A DNA stretch of 64,000 nucleotides from Nioella ostreopsis (GTDB lineage Bacteria; Pseudomonadota; Alphaproteobacteria; Rhodobacterales; Rhodobacteraceae): NCBI RefSeq assembly GCF_004000255.1, contig NZ_RCIQ01000012.1, positions 62,001 through 126,000 on the forward strand, written 5' to 3'. The translations under genes were made by a program, and so were the position numbers. This document shows, piece after piece, positions 24,013 through 32,374 of this stretch; the first letter of the stretch is position 1; the number at the start of each line of letters is the position of its first letter. The notes below the pieces were generated by a model, which saw only the letters and a program-made list of their open reading frames with translations, had not been told where the DNA came from and searched no databases.

Positions 24013-24039
24013 CAAATAGACATATTTTCAAAGAGACAT
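24013..24039. promoter_or_regulatory. Direct repeats before abiE, likely operator
   Basis: CAAATAGACAT (24013-24023) and CAAAGAGACAT (24029-24039) repeat with a 16-bp period immediately upstream of abiEi. Likely AbiEi binding sites. Confidence 0.5.
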
Positions 24040-24337
24040 CTACAGATTTCTTTGATGAGGATGCTTTTCTGGCGTTATGGACGCTCCAACATCACCATTT
24101 CCAAAGAACTGAGGGGCTAGCCCCAAGTGGAGGAAGATCTGAAGACGCTGGGTCGAGAGACGACTACGACTTGCGGTGGTTGCCGAAGGCCGATGTGGGC
24201 ACCTCCCGGCGTCCCGCCAGGCCCAGGTCTTGGTCCTTCGGACAGGAGTTTGACCGAGGCTGATGTCCCGAAGGGCTAATCTGCTGACCTATAGGTTGGC
24301 AAATACGCTCGGTTTGCCAAGCCACGGTATGGCAGAA
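24040..24337. other. Gene-free stretch
   Basis: About 300 bases between the abiE promoter and a small convergent gene. No coding frame with support, no repeat family member. Probably holds the abiE promoter at its left end. Confidence 0.35.
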
Positions 24338-24355
24338 GCTCCGGAAGGCCGGAGC
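24338..24355 (-). terminator. Hairpin after the gene at 24371
   Basis: GCTCCGG-AAGG-CCGGAGC, a perfect 7-bp stem 15 bases beyond the stop of the minus-strand gene. No clear T-run. Confidence 0.45.
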
Positions 24356-24370
24356 CAGCCGGTGCCGCGC

Positions 24371-24667
24371 TCACTTGTTCCCGTCGATCCACTTCGACAT
24401 CAGCCCCTTGTCGCGGAAACACTCATCCGGGACGGCGCGGCGTTTGATCCGGGCGAGGCGCTCGGCAAAGGCGACCTGTTTGGACGAGGGCAGGCTGTCC
24501 AGCGCTGTCGCGGGTGTGAGCTTGGCCTGTGCGTCGATCCAGGCGCTCAGGGACCGCCGATCTTGCTGAACCTCCCACGGCAAAAGTGTCTGATTGCGCA
24601 GGGCCAGAGCGCGCGCATAGGCGATCTGCTTGGGCGTCGCGGGCAGGGCGTAAGTGGTGCTTTCCAT
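24371..24667 (-). CDS. Small two-repeat protein of unknown function
   Basis: 98 residues with two similar halves. Half one (11-50) has P-K-Q-I-A-Y-A-R-A-L-A and ends S-A-W-I-D-A; half two (60-98) has S-K-Q-V-A-F-A-E-R-L-A and ends S-K-W-I-D-G. Each would form two or three helices. GGAGAT precedes the ATG. Function unknown; it lies upstream of and divergent from the large helicase gene and seems to travel with it. Confidence 0.7.
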   Translation of the reverse strand: MESTTYALPATPKQIAYARALALRNQTLLPWEVQQDRRSLSAWIDAQAKLTPATALDSLPSSKQVAFAERLARIKRRAVPDECFRDKGLMSKWIDGNK

Positions 24668-24776
24668 CGGGGATCTCCCTTCTTGGCGTGGCTCTTAAAA
24701 TAGAACATAGCAAGAACAAAAGCAAGCTACCTGCGAAAATCATGGGGTTTGAGAGGAAGAGGAGGGCCGGGGAAGG

Positions 24777-24816
24777 TCAGGCCTGAGGGTGCCCGAAAGA
24801 GGGTGTCCGGGCCTGA
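24777..24816 (+). promoter_or_regulatory. Structured leader before the methyltransferase-helicase gene
   Basis: TCAGGCC (24777-24783) pairs with GGCCTGA (24810-24816), with an inner CCC-GAAAGA-GGG hairpin. Stem end to ATG is 27 nt. Different in detail from the YGG-triloop leaders but similarly placed. Confidence 0.4.
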
Positions 24817-24843
24817 TCCTGTTCCTCATTCCGGAGTTTCCCG

Positions 24844-27800
24844 ATGACCCATCTCGCCCCCTTTGCGACCGAGCGCGCCCTTGCGCCTCTTGTCCCCATC
24901 CCGTCCCTCGATACGGCCGCTGCGATCTTGAGCGTGGCCGAAGCGCTGCAGACTGACCTGGCGCAAGGTTTCCAGATCGACGCGCTGCGCCTGCGCGTTG
25001 AGATGGAGCGCGTCTTTGGCGGCTCTGATGCGACCGGCGCTTGGGACTGGAAGCTGGCCTATGAGGCGGGCGAGGCAGCGCAGGTCTTGTTCCTGCGGAA
25101 GTTTGGCCGCGCGCTGTTGGCGCGGGCTGGATCACCCGCCGCGCTGCTGCCGATCCTTGCCAAGGTGTCCGGCCTCTTGCCCACGCATACCCGACGTTCG
25201 GAGGAGATGGAGCAGTTCCAGCAGTTCTCGACGCCGCTGCCCATGGGGCTGGCGGCAATGGCTGCAGCACAGATCACCGCGCGCGATTTGGTGCTGGAGC
25301 CATCGGCTGGGACGGGCCTTCTGGCGATCCTCGCCGAGATCGCGGATGGCAGACTCGCGTTGAACGAACTCGCCGAGACCCGCGCCGACCTTCTGCGTCA
25401 CCTCTTTCCGGGCCGACCCGTCACGGGCTTTGACGCAGCACAGATCGACGATCATCTGGACGCAGGCCTTCGCCCGAGCGTCATCCTGATGAACCCGCCG
25501 TTTTCGGCGGTGGCCAATGTCGACGCTCGCACCACCGAGGCGACAGCCCGGCATCTGCGCTCGGCGCTTGCGCGTCTGGCCCCCGGCGGACGGTTGGTCG
25601 CCATCACCGGTGCGGGCTTCGCGCCCGATGCGCCCGCCTGGGCGGAAACCTTCGCCCGCCTGACCGAGACCGCGCATCTGGTCTTTACGGGCGCCGTGTC
25701 AGGTGCTGCCTTCGCCAAGCACGGCACCAGCTTTGAGACGCGGATTTCGGTCTTCGACAAATGCCGCGGTTGCGAGCCGGGCGGCATCACAACCGATCTG
25801 ACGCGCCCGATATCGCCTGATGTCGCCAGCCTGCTGTCGCTGATCACTGCCCACGTTCCCCCGCGCCTTGCGCTGGACGCCCGAAGCCCTAGCGCGCACG
25901 TCCCCACTTCCACCTTCCCGGGAAATCTTGCCCGCACCACGCGCGCAGCCATCAGCACATCGCGCGCCACGCCAGCAACACCCGCCACCAACACCGCTCC
26001 ACAGATCAAGGCCGCAGACCTCGCCTATACCCTGCGCGATGCAACCGCGGACGGGGCCAGCACGCGCCTGTCGGATGCCATTTATGAGACCTTCCGCCTG
26101 CAGGCGATCGACATACCCGGAGCGGCACCGCACCCGACCAAGCTGGTGCAATCTGCCGCCATGGCCTCAGTCGCGCCCCCGAAACCGACCTATCGCCCTA
26201 AGCTGCCCGCCGCCATCAAGTGCTGTGGCCTGCTGTCCGACGCGCAGCTCGAGACCGTGATCTACGCGGGCGAGGCGCATGGCGCGTATCTCGCGGGGTC
26301 TTGGACTGTCGATGAAACCGGCGACATGGTCTCGGCTGCGCCCGACGATGCCACGGACGCCGTCCGCTTCCGTCGTGGCTTCTTCCTTGGCGATGGCACT
26401 GGCGCGGGCAAGGGCCGCCAATCCGCCGGTATCCTGCTCGACAACTGGTGCCAAGGTCGGCGCAAGGCGCTCTGGATCTCGAAGAGCGACAAGCTTCTCG
26501 AGGACGCTCAGCGCGACTGGTCTGCCCTTGGCCAGGAACGGCTGCTGGTCACGCCGCTGTCGCGTTTTGCCCAAGGCCGCGACATCCCGCTCTCCGAGGG
26601 CATTCTGTTCACCACCTATGCGACGCTGCGCTCCGAAGAGCGGGGGGCAAAAAAGTCCCGGGTCGACCAGATCGTCGACTGGCTTGGGGCGGATTTCGAC
26701 GGGGTGATTCTCTTCGACGAAAGCCATGCCATGGCGAATGCCGCCGGATCGAAGGGCGAACGTGGCGATACCGAAGCGTCGCAGCAGGGCAGGGCTGGCC
26801 TGCGCCTGCAGCATAAACTGCCCAGTGCCCGCATCGTCTATGTCTCAGCCACCGGGGCGACTTCAGTTCACAACCTCGCCTATGCGCAGCGCCTCGGGCT
26901 CTGGGGTGGCGAGGACTTTCCGTTTTCGACGCGGGCGGAATTTGTGCAAGCTATCGAAGCTGGCGGCGTTGCCGCGATGGAGGTGCTGGCCCGCGATCTG
27001 CGGTCGCTTGGCCTCTACACGGCGCGCTCGCTGTCCTATGACGGCGTCGAATACGAGATGCTGGTTCATGCGCTCAGTCCCGAGCAGCGCGGCATCTACG
27101 ATGCCTATGCCGGGGCCTTCGCCATCATCCACAACAACCTGGCCGCCGCGTTGGAAGCTGCAAACATCACTGGAGATTCTGGCACACTGAACCGTCAGGC
27201 CAAGTCCGCCGCCCGCTCGGCGTTCGAGTCTGCCAAGCAGCGCTTCTTCGGGCATCTGCTCACCAGCATGAAAACCCCCACCCTGATTTCAAGCATCGAC
27301 GCCGATCTTGCCGCAGGCCACGCGGCCGTCATCCAGATCGTCTCGACTGGCGAGGCGCTGATGGAACGCCGCCTGTCAGACATCCCTACGGATGAATGGA
27401 ACGATGTGCGGGTGGATATCACGCCAAGAGAGGCTTGCCTGGACTACCTCGCGCATTCCTTCCCCGTGCAGCTCTACGAGCCTTTCACAGACAGCGAGGG
27501 CAACCTGTCCTCGCGGCCTGTCACGCGAGACGGCCAGCCGGTGGAATGCCGCGAAGCCGTGCGCCGCCGCGATGCGCTCATCGAGCATCTGGCCTCGCTG
27601 CCGCCCGTGCCCGGCGCGCTTGACCAGATTGTTCAGCGCTTCGGCACCGATCTCGTGGCCGAGGTCACGGGCCGCTCGCGCCGTATCGTGCGCAAGGGCG
27701 AAGGTCCTGCCGCCCGCCTTGTCGTCGAAAGCCGGGCCGGCTCGGCCAATCTCGCGGAAACCGCCGCCTTCATGGATGACCAGAAGCGCATCCTGATCTT

Positions 27801-29223
27801 CTCGGATGCCGGCGGCACGGGGCGCAGCTATCACGCTGATCTCAGGGCAAAGAACCAGCGCCTGCGGGTCCATTACCTTCTGGAACCCGGCTGGAAGGCA
27901 GACGCCGCCATCCAGGGATTGGGCCGCACCAACCGGACCAATCAGGCGCAGCCGCCGCTGTTTCGCCCGGTCGCCACCGATGTGAAAGCGGAGAAGAGGT
28001 TCCTCTCGACCATTGCGCGCCGTCTCGACACGCTTGGCGCCATCACGCGCGGTCAACGCCAGACCGGCGGGCAAGGGTTGTTCCGTCCCGAGGACAACCT
28101 CGAGAGCCCTTATGCCCGCGATGCCCTGCGCCAGCTTTACCGCCGCATCTATCGCGGCGATCTGGCCGGATGCTCGCTCGGGGCCTTCGAGGATGCGACT
28201 GGTCTCAGCCTGACCGACGACAACGGGCTGAAGGACGACCTGCCCCCGATCACCACCTTCCTCAATCGCCTGCTGGCGCTGACGATCGACATGCAGGCCG
28301 TGCTGTTCTCGGTCTTCGAGGAACTCCTCGACCAGCGAATCGAGGGCGCTATCGCCGCTGGGGTCTACGACCTCGGGCTCGAGACGCTGCGCGCCGAGAG
28401 CTTTCAGGTGACGGACGCACGGGTGATCTACACCCATCCCGGCTCCGGCGCGGAAACCCAGCTGCTGAGCATCGCGCAAAAGCAGCGCAATACACCGCTG
28501 TCACTGGCGGATGCGCTCGACTGGCTCGACGACCTAAAGGCACGCCTGCTGGTCAACAGCCGCTCGGGCCGGGCTGCCGTGCAGGTGCCCGCGACCAGCC
28601 TGATGCTGGACGATGGCACCATCGAACCCCGCCTGCGGCTGATCCGCCCGACTGACGCCAGAACCGTGCCTGCCAAGATCATGGAAGACACCCATTGGCT
28701 GGAAGCCGACCGCACGGCCTTCGCCGCCGCATGGACTGCGGAACTGGCCGAGGTGCCGGAGTTCTCGGAAACCACGCTACACATCGTGGCGGGCCTCTTG
28801 CTGCCGATCTGGAAGCAGCTCCCCCAGGACGAAACCTGCGTCTACCGCTTGCAGACCGGCGATGGCCAGCGCATCATCGGCCGCCGCGTCTCGCCCGCCT
28901 GGGTCGTGACCACGCTGGCGGCTGACGCGCCGGAACTGATGGCGACGCAGATCCATGCCCTCGTACTTGAGGGCAAGACGGTCGTGCGGTTGGCTGAAGG
29001 GATGGAGTTGCTCCGTTCACGCGTCATGGGCGTGAACCGGATCGAGCTCTCCGGCTTCACTGAGGCCGCCAAAGAACGGCTGAAGGCCGATGGCTTCTTC
29101 TCGGAGATCATCAGCTGGAAGCTGCGGCTCTTCTGCCCAGCAGACCCGAGCGGAATCGCAGTGCTTGATCGTCTGCTTGCACGTTGTCCTGTGACGGGAC
29201 TACATGCACGAGGAGGTTGCTAA
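24844..29223 (+). CDS. Methyltransferase-like / Strawberry-notch-type SF2 helicase fusion
   Basis: 1459 residues. An N-terminal adenine methyltransferase-like domain has motif I L-E-P-S-A-G-T-G (about 151-158) and motif IV N-P-P-F (217-220). A low-complexity linker (about 340-400) leads to an SBNO-type helicase with Walker A G-D-G-T-G-A-G-K-G (about 516-524), L-F-D-E-S-H-A (about 624-630), V-S-A-T-G-A-T and the late G-L-G-R-T-N-R-T-N motif (about 1023-1031). A conserved S-D-A-G-G-T-G-R-S-Y precedes it. The same architecture occurs in phage P1 DarB-like anti-restriction proteins, so a role in protecting entering DNA is plausible but unproven. Three bases separate it from the Toprim gene. Confidence 0.85.
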   Translation: MTHLAPFATERALAPLVPIPSLDTAAAILSVAEALQTDLAQGFQIDALRLRVEMERVFGGSDATGAWDWKLAYEAGEAAQVLFLRKFGRALLARAGSPAALLPILAKVSGLLPTHTRRSEEMEQFQQFSTPLPMGLAAMAAAQITARDLVLEPSAGTGLLAILAEIADGRLALNELAETRADLLRHLFPGRPVTGFDAAQIDDHLDAGLRPSVILMNPPFSAVANVDARTTEATARHLRSALARLAPGGRLVAITGAGFAPDAPAWAETFARLTETAHLVFTGAVSGAAFAKHGTSFETRISVFDKCRGCEPGGITTDLTRPISPDVASLLSLITAHVPPRLALDARSPSAHVPTSTFPGNLARTTRAAISTSRATPATPATNTAPQIKAADLAYTLRDATADGASTRLSDAIYETFRLQAIDIPGAAPHPTKLVQSAAMASVAPPKPTYRPKLPAAIKCCGLLSDAQLETVIYAGEAHGAYLAGSWTVDETGDMVSAAPDDATDAVRFRRGFFLGDGTGAGKGRQSAGILLDNWCQGRRKALWISKSDKLLEDAQRDWSALGQERLLVTPLSRFAQGRDIPLSEGILFTTYATLRSEERGAKKSRVDQIVDWLGADFDGVILFDESHAMANAAGSKGERGDTEASQQGRAGLRLQHKLPSARIVYVSATGATSVHNLAYAQRLGLWGGEDFPFSTRAEFVQAIEAGGVAAMEVLARDLRSLGLYTARSLSYDGVEYEMLVHALSPEQRGIYDAYAGAFAIIHNNLAAALEAANITGDSGTLNRQAKSAARSAFESAKQRFFGHLLTSMKTPTLISSIDADLAAGHAAVIQIVSTGEALMERRLSDIPTDEWNDVRVDITPREACLDYLAHSFPVQLYEPFTDSEGNLSSRPVTRDGQPVECREAVRRRDALIEHLASLPPVPGALDQIVQRFGTDLVAEVTGRSRRIVRKGEGPAARLVVESRAGSANLAETAAFMDDQKRILIFSDAGGTGRSYHADLRAKNQRLRVHYLLEPGWKADAAIQGLGRTNRTNQAQPPLFRPVATDVKAEKRFLSTIARRLDTLGAITRGQRQTGGQGLFRPEDNLESPYARDALRQLYRRIYRGDLAGCSLGAFEDATGLSLTDDNGLKDDLPPITTFLNRLLALTIDMQAVLFSVFEELLDQRIEGAIAAGVYDLGLETLRAESFQVTDARVIYTHPGSGAETQLLSIAQKQRNTPLSLADALDWLDDLKARLLVNSRSGRAAVQVPATSLMLDDGTIEPRLRLIRPTDARTVPAKIMEDTHWLEADRTAFAAAWTAELAEVPEFSETTLHIVAGLLLPIWKQLPQDETCVYRLQTGDGQRIIGRRVSPAWVVTTLAADAPELMATQIHALVLEGKTVVRLAEGMELLRSRVMGVNRIELSGFTEAAKERLKADGFFSEIISWKLRLFCPADPSGIAVLDRLLARCPVTGLHARGGC

Positions 29224-29226
29224 GTC

Positions 29227-30258
29227 ATGTATTCCGAGACCGAAGATGTGATCCGCGCTCTGGCGGAAAACGCAGAAGGCGTTTGTCGCGCCTACCTTCC
29301 CGCCGGGCGGCGGGAAGGGTCCTACTGGATCGTGGGCGATCTGCAGAACAACCCCGGCCGGTCGCTCTTCGTGCGGCTGACTGGACCCACATCAGGACCG
29401 GGAGCCCGTGGCAAATGGCAGGACGCGGCTGTCGGACTGCATGGCGATCTCCTCGACATCATCCGCGAGCGAACCGGGATCTCGCGCTTTCCCGATCTTC
29501 TGGCCGAGGCCCGGGCGCATCTTGGCCGACCCCAGCCGGTCCTCCCGAATACGCCAGTGCCGAAGAAGGCCAAAGCCCCCGGTGGCACGCCAGCGGCGGC
29601 GGCGCGATTGTTTGCAGCCTCGGTGCCGGTCGCAGGCACGCTTGCCGACACCTACCTCCGCTCCCGAGGCATCACCCAAGGCGGCACGATGAGCGCGCTG
29701 CGCTTCCACCTGAAGTGCTGGCATCGGGATGAGGGTCAGACCCGAAGCATCCCCAGACCGGCGCTGATCGCGGCTGTCACCGATGGGGCAGGGGCCTTGC
29801 AGGGTGTGCATCGCACTTGGTTGGCACCTGACGGACAGGGGAAGGCGGAGGTCGAGACGCATCGGCGGGCCATGGGTCACCTCCTCGGTAATGCCGTCAG
29901 GCTGACCCCGCAGCACAACATCCTCGTGGTCGGCGAAGGCATCGAGACCATGCTGTCCCTGTCCGAGGCGGCCTCCGGCCTTCCCGTCTGGGCGGCTCTC
30001 TCGTCGGGTCACCTCGGGGCGGTCCAGTTGCCGGAGGGGCTGCAGCGCCTTTACATCGCCATCGACCGCGATCCTGCCGGGCAACGCGCGGCGGAGAGGT
30101 TGAGCGCCAGAGCCCTTGATGCCGGGATTGCCGTCCGGGTGCTGGAACCGCTTCTCGGAGATTTCAACGATGATCTCCGAGCGAACGGCAAGGAGGCGCT
30201 GCGTCAGCATCTGGCTGGGCAGATCGGGCGAGAGGATCTGCAGCGCCTCTTGGGTTGA
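29227..30258 (+). CDS. Toprim-domain protein (plasmid primase/helicase-like)
   Basis: 343 residues. An N-terminal zinc-less region with K-W-Q-D-A and G-D-L-L-D-I-I is followed by a Toprim domain: V-V-G-E-G-I-E-T (about 234-241) and A-I-D-R-D-P-A-G (about 277-284). This arrangement is typical of phage P4-like and plasmid primases and of DUF7146-type proteins. It follows the helicase gene by 3 bases, with GAGGTTG as ribosome site, so both are one operon and may act on the same DNA structure. Confidence 0.82.
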   Translation: MYSETEDVIRALAENAEGVCRAYLPAGRREGSYWIVGDLQNNPGRSLFVRLTGPTSGPGARGKWQDAAVGLHGDLLDIIRERTGISRFPDLLAEARAHLGRPQPVLPNTPVPKKAKAPGGTPAAAARLFAASVPVAGTLADTYLRSRGITQGGTMSALRFHLKCWHRDEGQTRSIPRPALIAAVTDGAGALQGVHRTWLAPDGQGKAEVETHRRAMGHLLGNAVRLTPQHNILVVGEGIETMLSLSEAASGLPVWAALSSGHLGAVQLPEGLQRLYIAIDRDPAGQRAAERLSARALDAGIAVRVLEPLLGDFNDDLRANGKEALRQHLAGQIGREDLQRLLG

Positions 30259-30439
30259 GCTGCATGGCGCAGAGGGTGGTCAGGGGCTGAGGGGGTAGGG
30301 GTCCTGCAGTCCTGTCGTGGGTGTGGATCATCACATTTGCCTCTTCCCGGATAAATCTCATCCACCCGACACCCGAGCGGCCTTCAAGAGATGGGCAGGC
30401 GGCCGTCAAAGGGGACGCCCCTTCAAGGACGGGGAGCGA
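30259..30439. other. Gene-free stretch, left part of the 30259-30626 gap
   Basis: No coding frame with support. GC-rich hairpins such as AAGGGG-ACG-CCCCTT occur around 30411-30425. The gap of 368 bases also holds the three-way-junction element listed next and GC-rich sequence up to the DUF2493 gene. Confidence 0.35.
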
Positions 30440-30492
30440 CTGATTTCCGCCGACGGGGACAAGCCCCGCCTTTGCATCGCGAAGCAAATCAG
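30440..30492 (+). ncRNA. Candidate structured RNA element (three-way junction)
   Basis: CTGATT (30440-30445) pairs with AATCAG (30487-30492), enclosing CGGGG-ACAAG-CCCCG (30454-30468) and TTTGC-ATCGCGAA-GCAAA (30471-30488, sharing the last A pair). It lies 135 bases before the DUF2493 gene. A leader RNA or small RNA is possible; nothing is known of its expression. Confidence 0.4.
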
Positions 30493-30626
30493 CCGCCCTC
30501 CGTCCTCCTCCACATGCCTTTCGGCCCCGAAAGGGGGTGAAGGGGCGGCCCCCGTGACGGCTTCCGCAGCCCATGAAGGCCGCGCGGGTTGACGCGCGGA
30601 CGAGACTAGCCCGGAGGCAAGAACCG

Positions 30627-31559
30627 ATGACGATCCACATCCACGACGACGCGCATGAACCCGCCCACACCGCATCCCAGACCGCCCATGCGCTCGACGA
30701 GCTGCAGCTCTATGGCTACCGCCCCTTTGACGAGCCCGATCCGCGCCCGATGCCCGATGGGCAGCGCCTCGCGGTCGCCGTCGCCGACATCTTCGACGCC
30801 CTCGTCGCGACCCTCGAAGACACCCGCATGGAACCCGACCTCGAAGAAGTGCTCTGGGGCCAGGTCAACCTCTTCCACCGCGCGACGGCCCGGATCGAGC
30901 GGTCACTCGATGAGAACGAACAGGCGCAGCGGCGCCTCCAGCGCGAGCAGGATGGCTCCGAGGTGAAATCCACCGAACTCGAGCGGCTGACGGCCGAAGG
31001 CCTCACCCTGATCGAACGTCGGAACTGCATGGACATGATGCGGGATCACGCCGCCACCGAGTTTGTCCATCACACGGGCTCTGCCTGGCGCCCCCGCACC
31101 GGCTCGATGGTGAACCGCCAGCACATGACCGCAGCGCTCATCGACAGCCGCGACTTCCTGGCCGCCAAGCGCCGCGCGGAAACCGAGGTGATGCTCCCCA
31201 CAGGCCCCAAGGTCGCCCTCACCGGCGGGACCGACTTCAACGATCACCGCCTGATCTGGGGCAGGCTCGATCAGGTCCGGACCAAGTATCCCGACATGGT
31301 GCTCCTGCACGGTGGCAGCCCCAAGGGCGCAGAGCTCATCGCCGCCAAATGGGCCGAGGCCCGGGGCGTGACGCAGGTCGCCTTCAAGCCCGACTGGACC
31401 AAGCACGCCAAGGCCGCGCCCTTCAAGCGCAACGACGCGATGCTCGATGTGCTGCCCGTGGGTGTTCTCGTCTTCCCGGGCACCGGCATCCAGGAAAACC
31501 TCGCCGACAAGGCTTCGAGGCTCGGCATCCCGGTCATGAAGTTCGAGAAGGGGGCGTGA
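30627..31559 (+). CDS. DUF2493 (SLOG-like) domain protein
   Basis: 310 residues from the ATG at 30627 (CGGAGG upstream). Residues 1-170 are acidic and helical, with L-Y-G-Y-R-P-F near 33 and a coiled region near 100-140. The C-terminal 115 residues form the Rossmann-like DUF2493 domain: V-A-L-T-G-G-T-D-F-N-D, M-V-L-L-H-G-G-S-P-K-G-A-E, A-F-K-P-D-W, then V-L-V-F-P-G-T-G. Such SLOG relatives bind nucleotides and are frequent on phages and plasmids, possibly in conflict or sensing roles. Confidence 0.85.
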   Translation: MTIHIHDDAHEPAHTASQTAHALDELQLYGYRPFDEPDPRPMPDGQRLAVAVADIFDALVATLEDTRMEPDLEEVLWGQVNLFHRATARIERSLDENEQAQRRLQREQDGSEVKSTELERLTAEGLTLIERRNCMDMMRDHAATEFVHHTGSAWRPRTGSMVNRQHMTAALIDSRDFLAAKRRAETEVMLPTGPKVALTGGTDFNDHRLIWGRLDQVRTKYPDMVLLHGGSPKGAELIAAKWAEARGVTQVAFKPDWTKHAKAAPFKRNDAMLDVLPVGVLVFPGTGIQENLADKASRLGIPVMKFEKGA

Positions 31560-31643
31560 GCCCCCTCTTTCTTTTCGGGATAGAACATTGTGGAAACACG
31601 GCCATGCACTTGATATTGTGGTCTGGAGAGAGGCGCCAACAAC

Positions 31644-31916
31644 ATGTTCGACATATCGCAGCAAATGGAAGTGTTCCCGACCACGGTCGATCTCAAGCGG
31701 ATCGACCCCTCCGTCAACATGCGGCGCTTCTATCGGATGACGATTCAGCCGGACTTGTTCGGTGGCGCATGCCTCGTGCGGGAATGGGGCCGTATCGGGT
31801 ACCGAGGTCAGATGCTGATCGAACAGCACTCGGACGAAGGGCGCGCCGTCAATGCGCTCATGAAGCTTGCGGTGACGAAGAAGCGTCGGGGGTATCAGTT
31901 ATTGTTTGAATCGTAA
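31644..31916 (+). CDS. WGR domain protein
   Basis: 90 residues, almost entirely one WGR domain: N-M-R-R-F-Y-R-M-T-I at 25-34, then R-E-W-G-R-I-G-Y-R-G-Q near 46-56. WGR domains bind nucleic acid or occur next to kinase or PARP domains; free-standing copies are common in alphaproteobacterial accessory DNA. Last recognisable gene of the plasmid core before the metal island. Confidence 0.85.
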   Translation: MFDISQQMEVFPTTVDLKRIDPSVNMRRFYRMTIQPDLFGGACLVREWGRIGYRGQMLIEQHSDEGRAVNALMKLAVTKKRRGYQLLFES

Positions 31917-32312
31917 GAACGGCCCAGACCAGACCTTGACGACAAGTACCATCGCCGCAGCGCGGCTTCACCAGACCAGCCGTTCGTGCATCGCGCAGCA
32001 TTTCAATATGCTGAAGGAGCAGTGTGCGGACAAAGCTGACGTTTGGAATGGAGTATTGAACAGCGGCTTTTCGAATCTGCTTTCGGGATTCGATCATAGC
32101 AAAGCCATGGACCAGCGAGATTTCGATGCGCGTCATGATGAGTTAAGTCGTTGATATTGTTGGTGCGGTTTCCAACTGTGCTAGGTCTGTGCTAGATTTG
32201 GGCATGGACACGCGGACCACGGGTTTTTTGACCATGGAGCTGCGGAAACCGGCGCAGTTTTCCTGGTTTGACCACTCAACACACGAAGTTTGATCAACTA
32301 CGAGATAGGGCC
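31917..32312. other. Junction stretch without supported genes
   Basis: An open frame (31906-32154) exists but has no ribosome site or recognisable content. A tandem repeat CTGTGCTAG-GT-CTGTGCTAG (32176-32195) and the hairpin GTTGG...CCAAC (32159-32176) are present. Probably the border between the plasmid core and the metal island. Confidence 0.4.
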
Positions 32313-32343
32313 TTGAAGCTCTAGTTGCTGTAGGTGCTATCCA
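32313..32343 (+). promoter_or_regulatory. MerR-type promoter before P1B ATPase
   Basis: TTGAAG (32313-32318) and TATCCA (32338-32343) flank a 19-bp spacer with the partial dyad CTCTAG...CTGTAG. Over-long spacers with a dyad are the hallmark of MerR-activated promoters. Same geometry as 46087-46117 and 46761-46791. Confidence 0.7.
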
Positions 32344-32374
32344 TTCGGGAGCTGAGCGAATCCGAGGTCCAACA

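Noticed and set aside
31906-32154. 82-codon frame after the WGR gene
   Set aside because: No ribosome site, no recognisable motif, and it starts inside the WGR gene; codon use does not look coding.
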